DNA of 58,148 bases from positions 1 to 58,148 of the forward strand of contig NZ_PGVG01000045.1 in NCBI RefSeq assembly GCF_002795245.1, given 5' to 3'. The notes below the pieces were generated by a model. That model did no database searches and had not been told where the DNA came from. It was given only the letters and a program-made list of their open reading frames with translations. This document shows positions 48,745-57,530 of the stretch, in pieces. Every line of letters begins with the position of its first letter. The first letter of the stretch is position 1. This DNA comes from Bradyrhizobium forestalis. GTDB taxonomy: Bacteria > Pseudomonadota > Alphaproteobacteria > Rhizobiales > Xanthobacteraceae. The position numbers were made by a program, and so were the translations under genes.

Positions 48745-48788
48745 GCGCACCTCCGTCGTTGCAGCAATCGGGGCTGATCCCATCTGCA

Positions 48789-49085
48789 TCAGTAGCGCTT
48801 GGACGGGGCTGCGCCGCCTGTGGTGGAATCGTCGGCCGTTCCCTTGTGCGTAGCGCTACCCGTGGTGCCTCTGGTGCCCTTAGTTGACTTCATGCCGGAC
48901 TTCTCGCCCGCTGCGCCCGGCTGAGCATTCATCTCCTCATCGCCGCTGCCCATCGTGCCGCCTTGCATGGGTTTGCTTTGCACCGCGCCGCCTGTCTTAG
49001 CGGGTGGCGCGCCTTGCGCGAGAACGGGCGTCGCAACGAGAGCCGACAGAGCGCATGCGATCATTGAGGTCTTCACCAACTTCAT
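48789..49085 (-). CDS. Small exported low-complexity protein
   Basis: A 98-residue protein. Signal peptide about residues 1-23, ending VLAQ. The mature part is Gly/Thr/Lys/Ser-rich with no hydrophobic core (GTRGTTGSATHKGTADDSTT) and is probably disordered. The ATG at 49085 has AGGAGAAATGG upstream. Similar short secreted proteins are common in Bradyrhizobium. No function can be given. The gap 49086-49386 to the next gene is AT-richer and holds both divergent promoters; I see no gene in it. Confidence 0.65.
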   Translation of the reverse strand: MKLVKTSMIACALSALVATPVLAQGAPPAKTGGAVQSKPMQGGTMGSGDEEMNAQPGAAGEKSGMKSTKGTRGTTGSATHKGTADDSTTGGAAPSKRY

Positions 49086-49386
49086 CCATTTCTCCTGGAT
49101 TTTTTCGCAATGAATGGCCCGGCGGCTCTCCTTGCGCCGCTTGTCTGCACCGGACCATTGCATCGCGTAGAGAGTTCAAGCGGCGCAACCGTCATGCAAT
49201 GCGCATCGTGTGGTGAACGTTTAGGGATTTGACGGCGGTTTCGCGGAATTGTGCTCCGCATATAAGGCAGCGCGGAACACCACACGCCACAAGCATCGAC
49301 GCGCGCAGCGAAACAGCCCGCTACTACCACCGCATGTTTGGCCGCGCCTAGTGTTTGCGCACGTTGATGGAGATGGGCGGATGTAG

Positions 49387-49791
49387 ATGGGCGGATTCTT
49401 GGCGATGCGCGTGGCCGTGCTGGGATTGTGCACCGCGATGGTGCTGGTGGTGCGGGTTGCCGACGCGCAGATGCCGTTGCCGGCCGCAAAGCCGCCGGAT
49501 GGCGCCACACTGTTCAAGCAGCAGTGCGGGGTGTGTCACACTTTGAGCCTGTCGGAGCCGATGCGGCAAGGCCCACCCCTGGTCAAGATCGTAGGCCGGC
49601 CCGCCGGCAAGGTCGAGGGCTTCCATTATTCGGACGGCCTCGCCAAGGCTGATTTCACCTGGGACGAGACCCGGCTCGATGCGTGGCTGGCCAATCCGCA
49701 AGCCGTCATTCCCGGCGTGATCATGATCTACCGGCAGGCCAAGCCGGAGACGCGCGCCGCCATCATCACCTTTCTTAGGGAGCAGAACTGA
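49387..49791 (+). CDS. Class I cytochrome c, periplasmic
   Basis: A 134-residue exported cytochrome. Signal peptide about residues 1-27, ending ADAQ. One haem site, QQCGVCHTL, with distal Met in PGVIMIYRQ. The mature domain of about 100 residues is cytochrome c2/c550-like (GPPLVKIVGRPAGKVEGF). It precedes a VOC gene with TGAATG junction and then the Tat small subunit and GMC flavoprotein, so it probably takes electrons from that dehydrogenase and passes them to the respiratory chain. Confidence 0.9.
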   Translation: MGGFLAMRVAVLGLCTAMVLVVRVADAQMPLPAAKPPDGATLFKQQCGVCHTLSLSEPMRQGPPLVKIVGRPAGKVEGFHYSDGLAKADFTWDETRLDAWLANPQAVIPGVIMIYRQAKPETRAAIITFLREQN

Positions 49792-50187
49792 ATGGCAAAG
49801 CCAGTCCATTCCATGATCCGCGTGCGCGACGAGGCGCGATCGCTCGACTTCTACAAGCGCGCCTTCGGCCTGGAGGTCGCCGACCATCTGAAGTTTTCCG
49901 ACTTTGCCCTGATCTATCTGCGTCACCCATCCTCACCTTTCGAGGTGGAGCTGACGGTGAACTTCGATCGCAAGGAGCCGTACGCGCTCGGCGACGGCTA
50001 CGGCCATCTCGCCGTGGTGGTCGAGGATCTCGATGCCGAGCATGCCCGCTTCGAGCGCGAGAAGCTCGCACCGGGTCCCTTACGCGATTTCAAGCATGAC
50101 GGCCGAACGCTGGCGCGCTTCTTCTTCGTCAGCGATCCCGATGGCTACAAGATCGAGGTGATCCAGCGGGGCGGCCGCTTCAACTGA
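49792..50187 (+). CDS. VOC-family (glyoxalase I-like) protein
   Basis: A 131-residue vicinal-oxygen-chelate protein with two beta-alpha-beta-beta-beta halves. Likely metal ligands are H7 (KPVHSMIRV), a Glu in FEVELTVN, His in GYGHLAV and Glu in YKIEVIQRG, the set of glyoxalase I. FYKRAFGLEV is typical. It starts directly after the cytochrome stop and is followed by the Tat subunit. It could be lactoylglutathione lyase or a specialised isomerase acting on the GMC product. Confidence 0.88.
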   Translation: MAKPVHSMIRVRDEARSLDFYKRAFGLEVADHLKFSDFALIYLRHPSSPFEVELTVNFDRKEPYALGDGYGHLAVVVEDLDAEHARFEREKLAPGPLRDFKHDGRTLARFFFVSDPDGYKIEVIQRGGRFN

Positions 50188-50228
50188 TCAAGTCACGATC
50201 CAAATCACAAAAATTGACGGAGGAAACC

Positions 50229-50777
50229 ATGAGGGAAGTCGATCGCCGAAGCAAGCACAGCCGCCGCGTCTTTCTCAAGGGCGCGGCGACCGCCGTACCG
50301 GTCGCGGCCGTTGCGACCAGCGTCGCCGTCAGCATCGAGGATGCCTGGGCCGAAGAGACGAGCGCGCTCTCGCCTGCGACGATGAAGACGCTGCTGAAGG
50401 TCGCGCGTGACATCTATCCGCACGATGTGCTCGGCGACAGCTATTACATCACCGCGATCAAGCCGTGGGACGGCAAGGCGGCGAAGGATCCCGCGGTCAA
50501 ATCGCTGATCAGCGGCGGCATCAGCCGGCTCGATCAGAACGCGCGCGACCGCCACAAGGTGCCTTATGTCGAAGTGCCCTGGGAAGCCGACCGCGTGGTG
50601 CTCCTGAAGGAGATCGAGCAAAGCGACTTCTTCCAGAAGGTGCGCGGCGATCTCGTCGTCTCGCTCTACAACCAGAAGGAGGTCTGGCCGCGGTTCGGCT
50701 ACGAGGGCTCCTCGGCAGAGCACGGCGGCTACATCAACCGTGGCTTCGCCGACATCGACTGGCTGCCGAAGGCTTAA
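50229..50777 (+). CDS. Tat-exported small subunit of a GMC dehydrogenase (gluconate 2-dehydrogenase subunit 3 family)
   Basis: A 182-residue protein. A twin-arginine signal (HSRRVFLKGAAT) leads to a hydrophobic core and cleavage near AWAE (about residue 41). The mature part (KVARDIYPHDVLGDSYYI, FGYEGSSAEHGGYINRGFAD) matches the subunit-3 family. Such subunits carry the signal for their signal-less flavoprotein partner, here the next gene. The ribosome-binding site GGAGGAAACC precedes the ATG at 50229. It acts in the periplasm. Confidence 0.9.
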   Translation: MREVDRRSKHSRRVFLKGAATAVPVAAVATSVAVSIEDAWAEETSALSPATMKTLLKVARDIYPHDVLGDSYYITAIKPWDGKAAKDPAVKSLISGGISRLDQNARDRHKVPYVEVPWEADRVVLLKEIEQSDFFQKVRGDLVVSLYNQKEVWPRFGYEGSSAEHGGYINRGFADIDWLPKA

Positions 50778-50804
50778 CGCACCCAACGGTTCAGGAGAAC
50801 GCAT

Positions 50805-52373
50805 ATGGCAAAATTCGATCTGAACGACTCCAGCGTTGTGGTGATCGTCGGCTCCGGTGCCGGCGGCGGCACGCTGGGCAACGAACTCGCGCAGAAAGGC
50901 GTCAAGGTGGTCATTCTCGAAGCGGGTCCGCGCATCGAGAACCACGACTTCATCAACGACGAATGGGAGAGCTTTTCCCAGCTCGCCTGGACCGACGCGC
51001 GCACCACGTCGGGGACATGGCGCGTCGCCAAGGATTTTTCCGGGCTTCCCGCCTGGATCGTCAAGGCGGTCGGCGGCTCGACCACACACTGGGCCGGCGC
51101 CTCGCTGCGATTCGACGAGCACGAGTTCAGGGTGAAGAGCACGTACGGCAACATTCCCGGCGCGAACCTCCTGGACTGGCCGGTCACGCTTACCGAGATG
51201 GAGCCGTGGTACGCCAAGGCCGAGAACAAGATGGGCGTGACGCGCACCAACGGCATTCCCGGACTTCCCGGCAACAACAACTTCAAGGTCCTGGAAGCCG
51301 GCGCCAAGAAGCTCGGCTACAAGACCGTGCACACCGGCAACATGGCGATCAACAGCCAGCCGCGCGACGGGCGAGGCTCCTGCCAGCAGATCGGCTTCTG
51401 CTTCCAGGGCTGCAAATCCGGCGCGAAATGGTCGACGCTCTACACCGAGATTCCGAAGGGCGAGTCGACCGGCAATCTCGAAGTGCGGCCAAGCAGTATG
51501 GCGGTCAAGATCGAGCATGACGCCAGCGGCAAGGTGACCGGCGTCGTCTACGCCGACGAGAGCGGCGCCATGCAGCGCCAGAAGGCCCGCATCGTGGCTG
51601 TGGCCGGCAATTCGATCGAGAGCCCGCGGCTGCTGCTCAACAGCGCCTCGATCATGTTCCCCGATGGCCTCGCCAATTCATCGGGACAGGTCGGCCGCAA
51701 CTACATGCGGCACATGACCGGCAGCGTCTATGCCGTGTTCGAGAAGTCGGTGCACATGTATCGCGGCACCACCATGGCCGGCATCATCCGCGATGAAGCC
51801 GCCAACGATCCGAAGCGCGGCTTCGTCGGCGGCTACGAGATGGAGACGCTGTCGATCGGCCTGCCGTTCATGGCGGCATTCCTCAACCCCGGCGCCTGGG
51901 GCCGCTCGTTCACCTCGGCGCTCGACGGTTATCCCAGGATGGCCGGCATGTGGCTGGTCGGCGAGGACATGCCGCAGGAGACCAACCGCATCACGCTCGA
52001 TCCCGTCGTCAAGGACAAGTTCGGCCAGCCGGTGGCGAGCGTGCATTTCGACGACCATCCCAACGACGTCGCGATGCGCGCGCATGCCTACAAGCAAGGC
52101 GCTGCGGTGTATGATGCCGTCGGCGCCACCGTGACCTATCCGACGCCGCCCTATCCGAGCACGCACAATCTCGGCACCAACAGGATGAGCGAGAAGCCAC
52201 GCGACGGCGTGGTCAACAAGTACGGGCAGAGTCACGACATCAAGAACCTATTCGTCTCCGACGGCAGCCAGTTCACCAGCGGCGCGGCCTGCAACCCGAC
52301 GCTGACCATCGTCGCGCTGGCGATCCGGCAAGCGGATTACATTGCGGGGGCGATGCAGAAGAAGGAGATTTGA
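50805..52373 (+). CDS. GMC-family FAD-dependent dehydrogenase, large subunit
   Basis: A 522-residue flavoprotein. FAD-binding motif VIVGSGAGGGTLGNELA near the N-terminus, GGSTTHWAGASLRF, catalytic His in STHNLGTNRM and Asn in GAACNPTLTI. It lacks a signal peptide, as expected of a Tat 'hitchhiker' partner of the preceding subunit. Related three-component enzymes oxidise gluconate, sorbitol, fructose or glucosides (3-dehydrogenase). The substrate cannot be set from the sequence. The operon is cytochrome c, VOC, small subunit, GMC. Confidence 0.92.
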   Translation: MAKFDLNDSSVVVIVGSGAGGGTLGNELAQKGVKVVILEAGPRIENHDFINDEWESFSQLAWTDARTTSGTWRVAKDFSGLPAWIVKAVGGSTTHWAGASLRFDEHEFRVKSTYGNIPGANLLDWPVTLTEMEPWYAKAENKMGVTRTNGIPGLPGNNNFKVLEAGAKKLGYKTVHTGNMAINSQPRDGRGSCQQIGFCFQGCKSGAKWSTLYTEIPKGESTGNLEVRPSSMAVKIEHDASGKVTGVVYADESGAMQRQKARIVAVAGNSIESPRLLLNSASIMFPDGLANSSGQVGRNYMRHMTGSVYAVFEKSVHMYRGTTMAGIIRDEAANDPKRGFVGGYEMETLSIGLPFMAAFLNPGAWGRSFTSALDGYPRMAGMWLVGEDMPQETNRITLDPVVKDKFGQPVASVHFDDHPNDVAMRAHAYKQGAAVYDAVGATVTYPTPPYPSTHNLGTNRMSEKPRDGVVNKYGQSHDIKNLFVSDGSQFTSGAACNPTLTIVALAIRQADYIAGAMQKKEI

Positions 52374-52499
52374 TCTGACGTTGCCGTCGCGGTCGCCAGG
52401 ACGACGTCGAGAAGGGATTTCGTGTCCACACTCAAGGTGTCGTCCCTGCGAAACGCCGGGACGACATCGAGATCGCGGATGCAGTGCTTGTTGCAGCAA

Positions 52500-52817
52500 C
52501 TACTCCGCCGCGTCGAGAATGGGCGCAACGGTTGTCTTGAACTCCTGCACCGGCGCCATCGTCTTCGATCGATAGATCAAACACGAGCAGCGCAACAGCG
52601 AAGCAAAATTGTTGACCTCGCCGTGATGGTCGAGCACCTCGTTGTAGAGCGTGGTCAGGAACTTGCCGAGGCTCATGCCCTCCTTGGCCGCGATCTCCTC
52701 CAGCGTGTCCCAGAATGCCATTTCCAGCCGGATCGAGGTGCAATGGCCGCCGATCCGTAAGGAACGGGTCTGGGATTCGTAGTCGCGTTGGGGCTGGTGC
52801 GCGAAGAGATGGCACAT
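52500..52817 (-). CDS. Ribbon-helix-helix DNA-binding domain protein (RHH_4 type)
   Basis: A 105-residue protein. The RHH core is at about residues 18-60: RSLRIGGHCTSIRLEMAFWD then two helices (LEEIAAKEGMSLGKFLTTL). The downstream part CSCLIYRS is conserved in COG4321 proteins. The target is unknown. The ATG at 52817 has GGGAGGACGCC in front; the in-frame ATG at 52841 lacks a site. It converges with the GMC gene and is divergent from mutL. The 52374-52499 spacer holds a GTCCCGACG-type palindrome. Confidence 0.85.
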   Translation of the reverse strand: MCHLFAHQPQRDYESQTRSLRIGGHCTSIRLEMAFWDTLEEIAAKEGMSLGKFLTTLYNEVLDHHGEVNNFASLLRCSCLIYRSKTMAPVQEFKTTVAPILDAAE

Positions 52818-53057
52818 GGCGTCCTCCCGTCCTGTTGCCATTTTTTCACGATGCTACACTGCGGCCCGGCACCCCACAATCAGGACGGTGGCCGATGATC
52901 GGTCGAGCGCCGATGCTCGATTTTCTCGAACGTCCAATGTCTTCAATGTGATAGGCACCCCTCTTCCCCAGGCCGCCACGCGGCTGTTGCCCAACACATG
53001 CTTTTGACGCAACACGGCCTAGAATAGCGCCGTCAGCGAATCCAGATCGAAAGCCTC

Positions 53058-54872
53058 ATGCCCGTCCGTCAATTGCCAGAACAGGTCGTCAACCGCATCG
53101 CCGCCGGCGAGGTGGTCGAACGTCCGGCGAGCGTAGTCAAGGAGCTCGTCGAGAACGCCATCGATGCCGGCGCGAGCCGGATCGACGTCTTCACCGACGG
53201 CGGCGGGCGGCGGCGGATCGGCATCACCGACGACGGCGGCGGCATGACTGCGAAGGACCTCGCGCTCGCCGTGGAGCGCCACGCCACCTCCAAGCTCGAC
53301 GACGAGGACCTGCTGCAGATCCGCACCCTCGGCTTCCGCGGCGAGGCGCTGCCCTCGATCGGTTCGGTGGCGCGCCTCTCCATCACCACGCGGCACGCGA
53401 GCGAGCCGCACGCCTGGGCGTTGTCGGTCGAGGGCGGCGAGAAGTCCGAGATCATGCCGGCAGCGCTGGCGCATGGCACGCGTGTTGAGGTCGGCGACCT
53501 CTTCTACGCGACGCCGGCGCGGCTGAAGTTCTTGAAGACCGACCGCACCGAAGCGGAAGCCATCCGCGAGGTGGTGCGGCGCCTCGCGATGGCGCGACCC
53601 GACATCGCCTTCACCCTCGCGGGCGAGGAGCGCGCGCCGGTGACCTGGGCCGCCGCCCTGCCCGGTGCCGCCGGACGCCTGACGCGGCTCGGTGATATCC
53701 TCGGCGCCGAATTCCGCAGCCACGCCATCGAGGTCCATGCCGAACGCGAGGGCGTCGTCGTCGCCGGCTATGCCGCGGCTCCCGCGCTGACCAAGGCCAA
53801 CGCGCTCGGACAATATCTCTTCGTCAACGGCCGCCCGGTGCGCGACAAGCTGATTCTCGGCGCCGTGCGCGCGGCCTATTCCGACTATCTGCCGCGCGAC
53901 CGCCATCCCGTGCTGGCGCTGTTCGTCACGCTGGACCCGCGCGAGGTCGACGCCAACGTGCATCCAGCCAAGACCGAGGTGCGCTTCCGCAATGCCGGCC
54001 TCGTACGTGCGCTGATCGTGCATGGATTGAAGGAGGCGCTGGCGCGCGAGGGCCGACGCACCGCCGCCAACAGCGGCGAGAGCGCATTGTCCTCGTTCCG
54101 GCCTGTGTTCACGCCGCCGCGTCCGGCAAGCTGGGACTGGCGCGCCTCTCCATCCGCCCCGGTCGCACCGATGCCGTCCTTCGAAGGCGCCGGCGCACCC
54201 GCTTTCGCCGAGCGTGCGCAGGCTGCCTTCGACGTCGGCGCGCCCAGTGCGGACGTGCGGATCGAGGCGCAGCCGGTGGCTGACCTCGTCGACCGCCCGC
54301 TCGGCGCGGCGCGCACGCAGATCCACGAGACCTACATCGTCTCGCAAACCCGCGACGGCCTGATCATCGTCGACCAGCACGCCGCGCATGAGCGCATTGT
54401 CTACGAGCGGCTGAAGGCCTCGCTCGCTGCGAACGGCGTGCAGCGGCAGATCCTGTTGATCCCCGAGATCGTCGAGATGGACGAGGCCACTGTGGAGCGC
54501 CTGCTGGAGCGCAGCGAAGAACTGGCCTCATTCGGGCTTGCCATCGAATCCTTCGGGCCCGGTGCGGTCGCGGTGCGCGAGACACCGTCGCTGCTCGGCA
54601 AGACCAATGCCGGCGGCCTCTTGCGCGATCTCGCCGAGCACATGGCCGAGTGGGACGAGGCGCTTCCGCTCGAACGGCGCTTGATGCACGTCGCCGCCAC
54701 CATGGCCTGCCACGGCTCGGTGCGTGCCGGCCGCAGGCTTAGGCCCGAGGAGATGAACGCCCTGCTCCGCGAGATGGAGGACACCCCGAACTCCGGCCAG
54801 TGCAATCACGGCCGGCCGACCTATGTCGAGCTGAAGCTGAGCGATGTGGAGAAGCTGTTCGGGCGGAGGTAG
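53058..54872 (+). CDS. mutL: DNA mismatch repair protein MutL
   Basis: A 604-residue protein. N-terminal GHKL ATPase: IAAGEVVERPASVVKELVEN, DDGGGM and GFRGEALPSI. A linker of about residues 335-420 follows. The C-terminal domain has the endonuclease motif DQHAAHERIVYE (DQHA-x2-E-x4-E), ACHGSVRAG and CNHGRPT, so it is a nicking MutL, as in bacteria without MutH. It follows a 216-bp gap with no gene and converges on rsmD with a short hairpin between. Confidence 0.96.
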   Translation: MPVRQLPEQVVNRIAAGEVVERPASVVKELVENAIDAGASRIDVFTDGGGRRRIGITDDGGGMTAKDLALAVERHATSKLDDEDLLQIRTLGFRGEALPSIGSVARLSITTRHASEPHAWALSVEGGEKSEIMPAALAHGTRVEVGDLFYATPARLKFLKTDRTEAEAIREVVRRLAMARPDIAFTLAGEERAPVTWAAALPGAAGRLTRLGDILGAEFRSHAIEVHAEREGVVVAGYAAAPALTKANALGQYLFVNGRPVRDKLILGAVRAAYSDYLPRDRHPVLALFVTLDPREVDANVHPAKTEVRFRNAGLVRALIVHGLKEALAREGRRTAANSGESALSSFRPVFTPPRPASWDWRASPSAPVAPMPSFEGAGAPAFAERAQAAFDVGAPSADVRIEAQPVADLVDRPLGAARTQIHETYIVSQTRDGLIIVDQHAAHERIVYERLKASLAANGVQRQILLIPEIVEMDEATVERLLERSEELASFGLAIESFGPGAVAVRETPSLLGKTNAGGLLRDLAEHMAEWDEALPLERRLMHVAATMACHGSVRAGRRLRPEEMNALLREMEDTPNSGQCNHGRPTYVELKLSDVEKLFGRR

Positions 54873-54882
54873 CGCAGTTAGA

Positions 54883-54912
54883 GGATGGGTTTCGCTTCGC
54901 TCTACCCACCCT
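54883..54912. repeat. Short hairpin repeat between convergent genes
   Basis: GGATGGGTTTCGCTTCGCTCTACCCACCC, an imperfect dyad dispersed in Bradyrhizobium intergenic regions. It sits at the convergent ends of mutL and rsmD and may limit read-through. Confidence 0.55.
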
Positions 54913-55465
54913 ATGGCCTCTTCAAGAACACGAACTCCGTGTCGTCATAGGCGCGCCGCTCCAACTCCTCGAATCCCTCCGGCGTCACGAACTGCGCAGC
55001 CTTCGCTTCCTCCACCACCAGCAGCGCACCCGGTGTCAGCCAGCCGCCGTCGCGCAGGCTCGCGAGCGCCTTCTCCGCAAAACCCTTGCCATAGGGCGGA
55101 TCGAGGAACACCAGCGAGAACGGCTCGACCGGATGCGCGGGGCCGAGATCGGTCGCATCGCGGCGATAAACCTTGGTGACGCCGCCGAGGCCGAGCGCCT
55201 CGACATTGCTGCGCAGCAGCGCCCGCGCCTCGGCGCCATTGTCGACGAACAGCGTGAACTTCGCGCCGCGCGAGGCCGCCTCGATGCCGAGCGCCCCGGT
55301 GCCGGCGAAGAGATCGAGCACGCGCGCGTCCGCAATCGGATCGTCGTAAGCATGCACCAGGATGTTGAACACCGACTCGCGCAACCGGTCCGCCGTGGGG
55401 CGGATGTCGCGCGAGGACGGCGAGGCCAAATTGCGCCCCTTCAATCGGCCGCCGACGACGCGCAA
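54911..55465 (-). CDS. rsmD: 16S rRNA (guanine(966)-N2)-methyltransferase RsmD
   Basis: A 184-residue methyltransferase. MRVVGGRLKGRNL N-terminus, SAM motif VLDLFAGTGALGIEA and catalytic DPPY (VFLDPPYGKG). It modifies G966 in 16S rRNA. The start is TTG at 55465: no ATG/GTG gives the family N-terminus, and GGGAGGAC lies eight bases upstream. It begins one base after the stop of the pseudouridine synthase gene, so both rRNA-modifying enzymes are coupled. Confidence 0.94.
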   Translation of the reverse strand: MRVVGGRLKGRNLASPSSRDIRPTADRLRESVFNILVHAYDDPIADARVLDLFAGTGALGIEAASRGAKFTLFVDNGAEARALLRSNVEALGLGGVTKVYRRDATDLGPAHPVEPFSLVFLDPPYGKGFAEKALASLRDGGWLTPGALLVVEEAKAAQFVTPEGFEELERRAYDDTEFVFLKRP

Positions 55466-55466
55466 G

Positions 55467-57398
55467 CTAGTCCTCCCGGGGCGTCAGATCGCGCTTGCCG
55501 TGATAGCCGCGCTTGGGACGGCGCGGCGGGCCGTAGCCGCTCGCTTCCAGCTCGTTGCGCTCGCGCGCCTCCTCGCTGCCGGTGCGCTGCACCAGCACGC
55601 GGCGGCCCTTGCGGTCGGCGATCACGGCACGCTTGCTGGCGGGCTTGTTCTCGCGGGGAGCATCGCCGCCGCCCGCAGAAGGTTTCTGCGGCACGTCGAA
55701 CTGCGCGCCCGACTTCTCGATCACCTTGTCGCCGAGCTGCTCGCGCAGCACGCGGGAGCGGATCTCCTCGACCTGGCCCTCGGGGATCTCGCCGAGCTGG
55801 AACGGACCGTAGGAGACGCGGATCAGCCGGTTCACCTCGAGGCCGAGATGGGCGCAGACATTGCGCACCTCGCGGTTCTTGCCTTCACGGATTGCGAACA
55901 CCAGCCAGACATTGGCGCCCTGGTCGCGCTCCAGCGTCGCCTCGATCGGACCATATTTCACGCCCTCGACCTCGATGCCGCTCTTGAGCTCGTCGAGCTG
56001 CGCCTGGGTGACGTCGCCATGGGCGCGGACGCGGTAGCGGCGCAGCCAGCCGGTGTCGGGCAGCTCGAGTGTGCGCGCGAGCCCGCCGTCGTTGGTGAGC
56101 AGCAGCAGGCCCTCGGTGTTGAAGTCGAGCCGGCCGACGCTGATCAGCCGCGGCAGGCCTTCGGGCAGATTGTCGAACACGGTCGGACGCCCCTCGGGAT
56201 CGTCATGCGTCGTCATCAGCCCGCGCGGCTTGTGATAGAGGAACAGCCGCGTGCGTTCACGCTCCGGCAACGGCTTGCCGTCGACCATGACCACGTCGTT
56301 CTTGGTGACGTCGAGCGCCGGCGAGTTGATGACCCTTCCGTTGACGGTGACGCGGCCTTGCGTGACCATCTCCTCGGCATCGCGGCGCGAGGCAAGGCCG
56401 GCGCGGGCCAGCACCTTGGCGATGCGCTCGCCGGCCTTCTTCGGCTTCGGCGCGTCCTCGCGGCGCGGCCGGCCCTCGAAATCACGATCGCGCTCGCGAT
56501 AGGCGCCGCGGCCGCCGAAGGCGGGACGCTTCTCGAAAATCCTGCTGTCGTCCTCATTGTCGCGGCGCGGACGATCGCGGAAGCCGCCCTCGTTGCGCGG
56601 ATGCTCCTGCCAGTTCATGCGGCCTTCCGGCCGCTTCTCGCGCGAGCGGTTGAAGCGCGGACGATCGTCACCGGAACGCTCCTCGCGCGGGCGCGAGAAA
56701 CGCGGGCGATCATCACCCTCGTCGCGGCGCCGGGAGAAACGCGGACGGTCGTCGCCACGGCCACCGTCGCGGCGATCGTCGCGCTGACGCCAAGGCTTCT
56801 CGTCGCTGCGATCGCGGCCGCCGAAATCCTTGTCGAAGGGCTTGCGCGGGCGATCGCCACGCGGGCCCGCCTCGCGCTTCTGCCACGGCTTGGAATCGCC
56901 GCGCTCGCCGCGATCGCGCGGGCGATCGCCAAAGCTGCGCTTGCGGTCGCCGCCCTCGAAGTCGCGGTCGCGGCTGAAATCCTTGCGCGGCCGATCCGAA
57001 CCGCCACGCGAGAACTTGCGGTCCTCGAAACGCCGCTCAGTTCGCTCGCCGCGTGGCGCGCGCTCGTCGCGGTCGAATTTCGGGCGATCGCCGCGCGGCT
57101 TGAACGGCCGGTCGCCCCGCGGCTTGAAGCTGCGCTCGCCACGGCCTTCACTGCTGCGATCGTCGCGCTTGAAGCGGGGACGGTCACTGAAGTCGCGACG
57201 CGGGGCATCGCCCTCATCGCGACGACGGAACGGACGGCTGTCGCGGTCGCCACGGGGCGGGCGGCTGTCGCGATCGCCTTTACCCTCGAAGCCGCGCTTG
57301 GCGAATTTCTTCTCGGGGCCACGCGGCTTGCCGCTACGGCCTTTGGCCGGGCCTCGCCGGCCGCGGGAATCGTTGTCTTTGTCGCTGTCGCGAGGCAT
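55467..57398 (-). CDS. RluB/RsuA-family pseudouridine synthase with a long disordered N-terminus
   Basis: A 643-residue protein. The first roughly 320 residues are almost entirely Arg, Asp, Gly, Lys, Glu, Phe and Pro in loose repeats (DDRPRFSR, GDRPRKPF, RDRDFEG). Then an S4 domain (RIAKVLARAGLASRRDAEEM) and a catalytic domain with the GRLD motif (SVGRLDFNTEGLLLL) and GKNREVRN. A second basic tail ends PRED. It makes pseudouridine in 23S rRNA, probably like RluB. Start ATG at 57398; a GTG at 57410 is also open. It is divergent from tadA. Confidence 0.92.
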   Translation of the reverse strand: MPRDSDKDNDSRGRRGPAKGRSGKPRGPEKKFAKRGFEGKGDRDSRPPRGDRDSRPFRRRDEGDAPRRDFSDRPRFKRDDRSSEGRGERSFKPRGDRPFKPRGDRPKFDRDERAPRGERTERRFEDRKFSRGGSDRPRKDFSRDRDFEGGDRKRSFGDRPRDRGERGDSKPWQKREAGPRGDRPRKPFDKDFGGRDRSDEKPWRQRDDRRDGGRGDDRPRFSRRRDEGDDRPRFSRPREERSGDDRPRFNRSREKRPEGRMNWQEHPRNEGGFRDRPRRDNEDDSRIFEKRPAFGGRGAYRERDRDFEGRPRREDAPKPKKAGERIAKVLARAGLASRRDAEEMVTQGRVTVNGRVINSPALDVTKNDVVMVDGKPLPERERTRLFLYHKPRGLMTTHDDPEGRPTVFDNLPEGLPRLISVGRLDFNTEGLLLLTNDGGLARTLELPDTGWLRRYRVRAHGDVTQAQLDELKSGIEVEGVKYGPIEATLERDQGANVWLVFAIREGKNREVRNVCAHLGLEVNRLIRVSYGPFQLGEIPEGQVEEIRSRVLREQLGDKVIEKSGAQFDVPQKPSAGGGDAPRENKPASKRAVIADRKGRRVLVQRTGSEEARERNELEASGYGPPRRPKRGYHGKRDLTPRED

Positions 57399-57530
57399 GA
57401 ATGATCTCACTTAAGGGGTGGCGCGATGAGCATTGTGCGCGCTCGTTCCGAGCCGCACGCCCAGGCAAAATCGGTATCCACTCTTGCTGAAGGCGGAGCT
57501 AGTAGCAGGTTTCTGGCGATGATACGAGGC

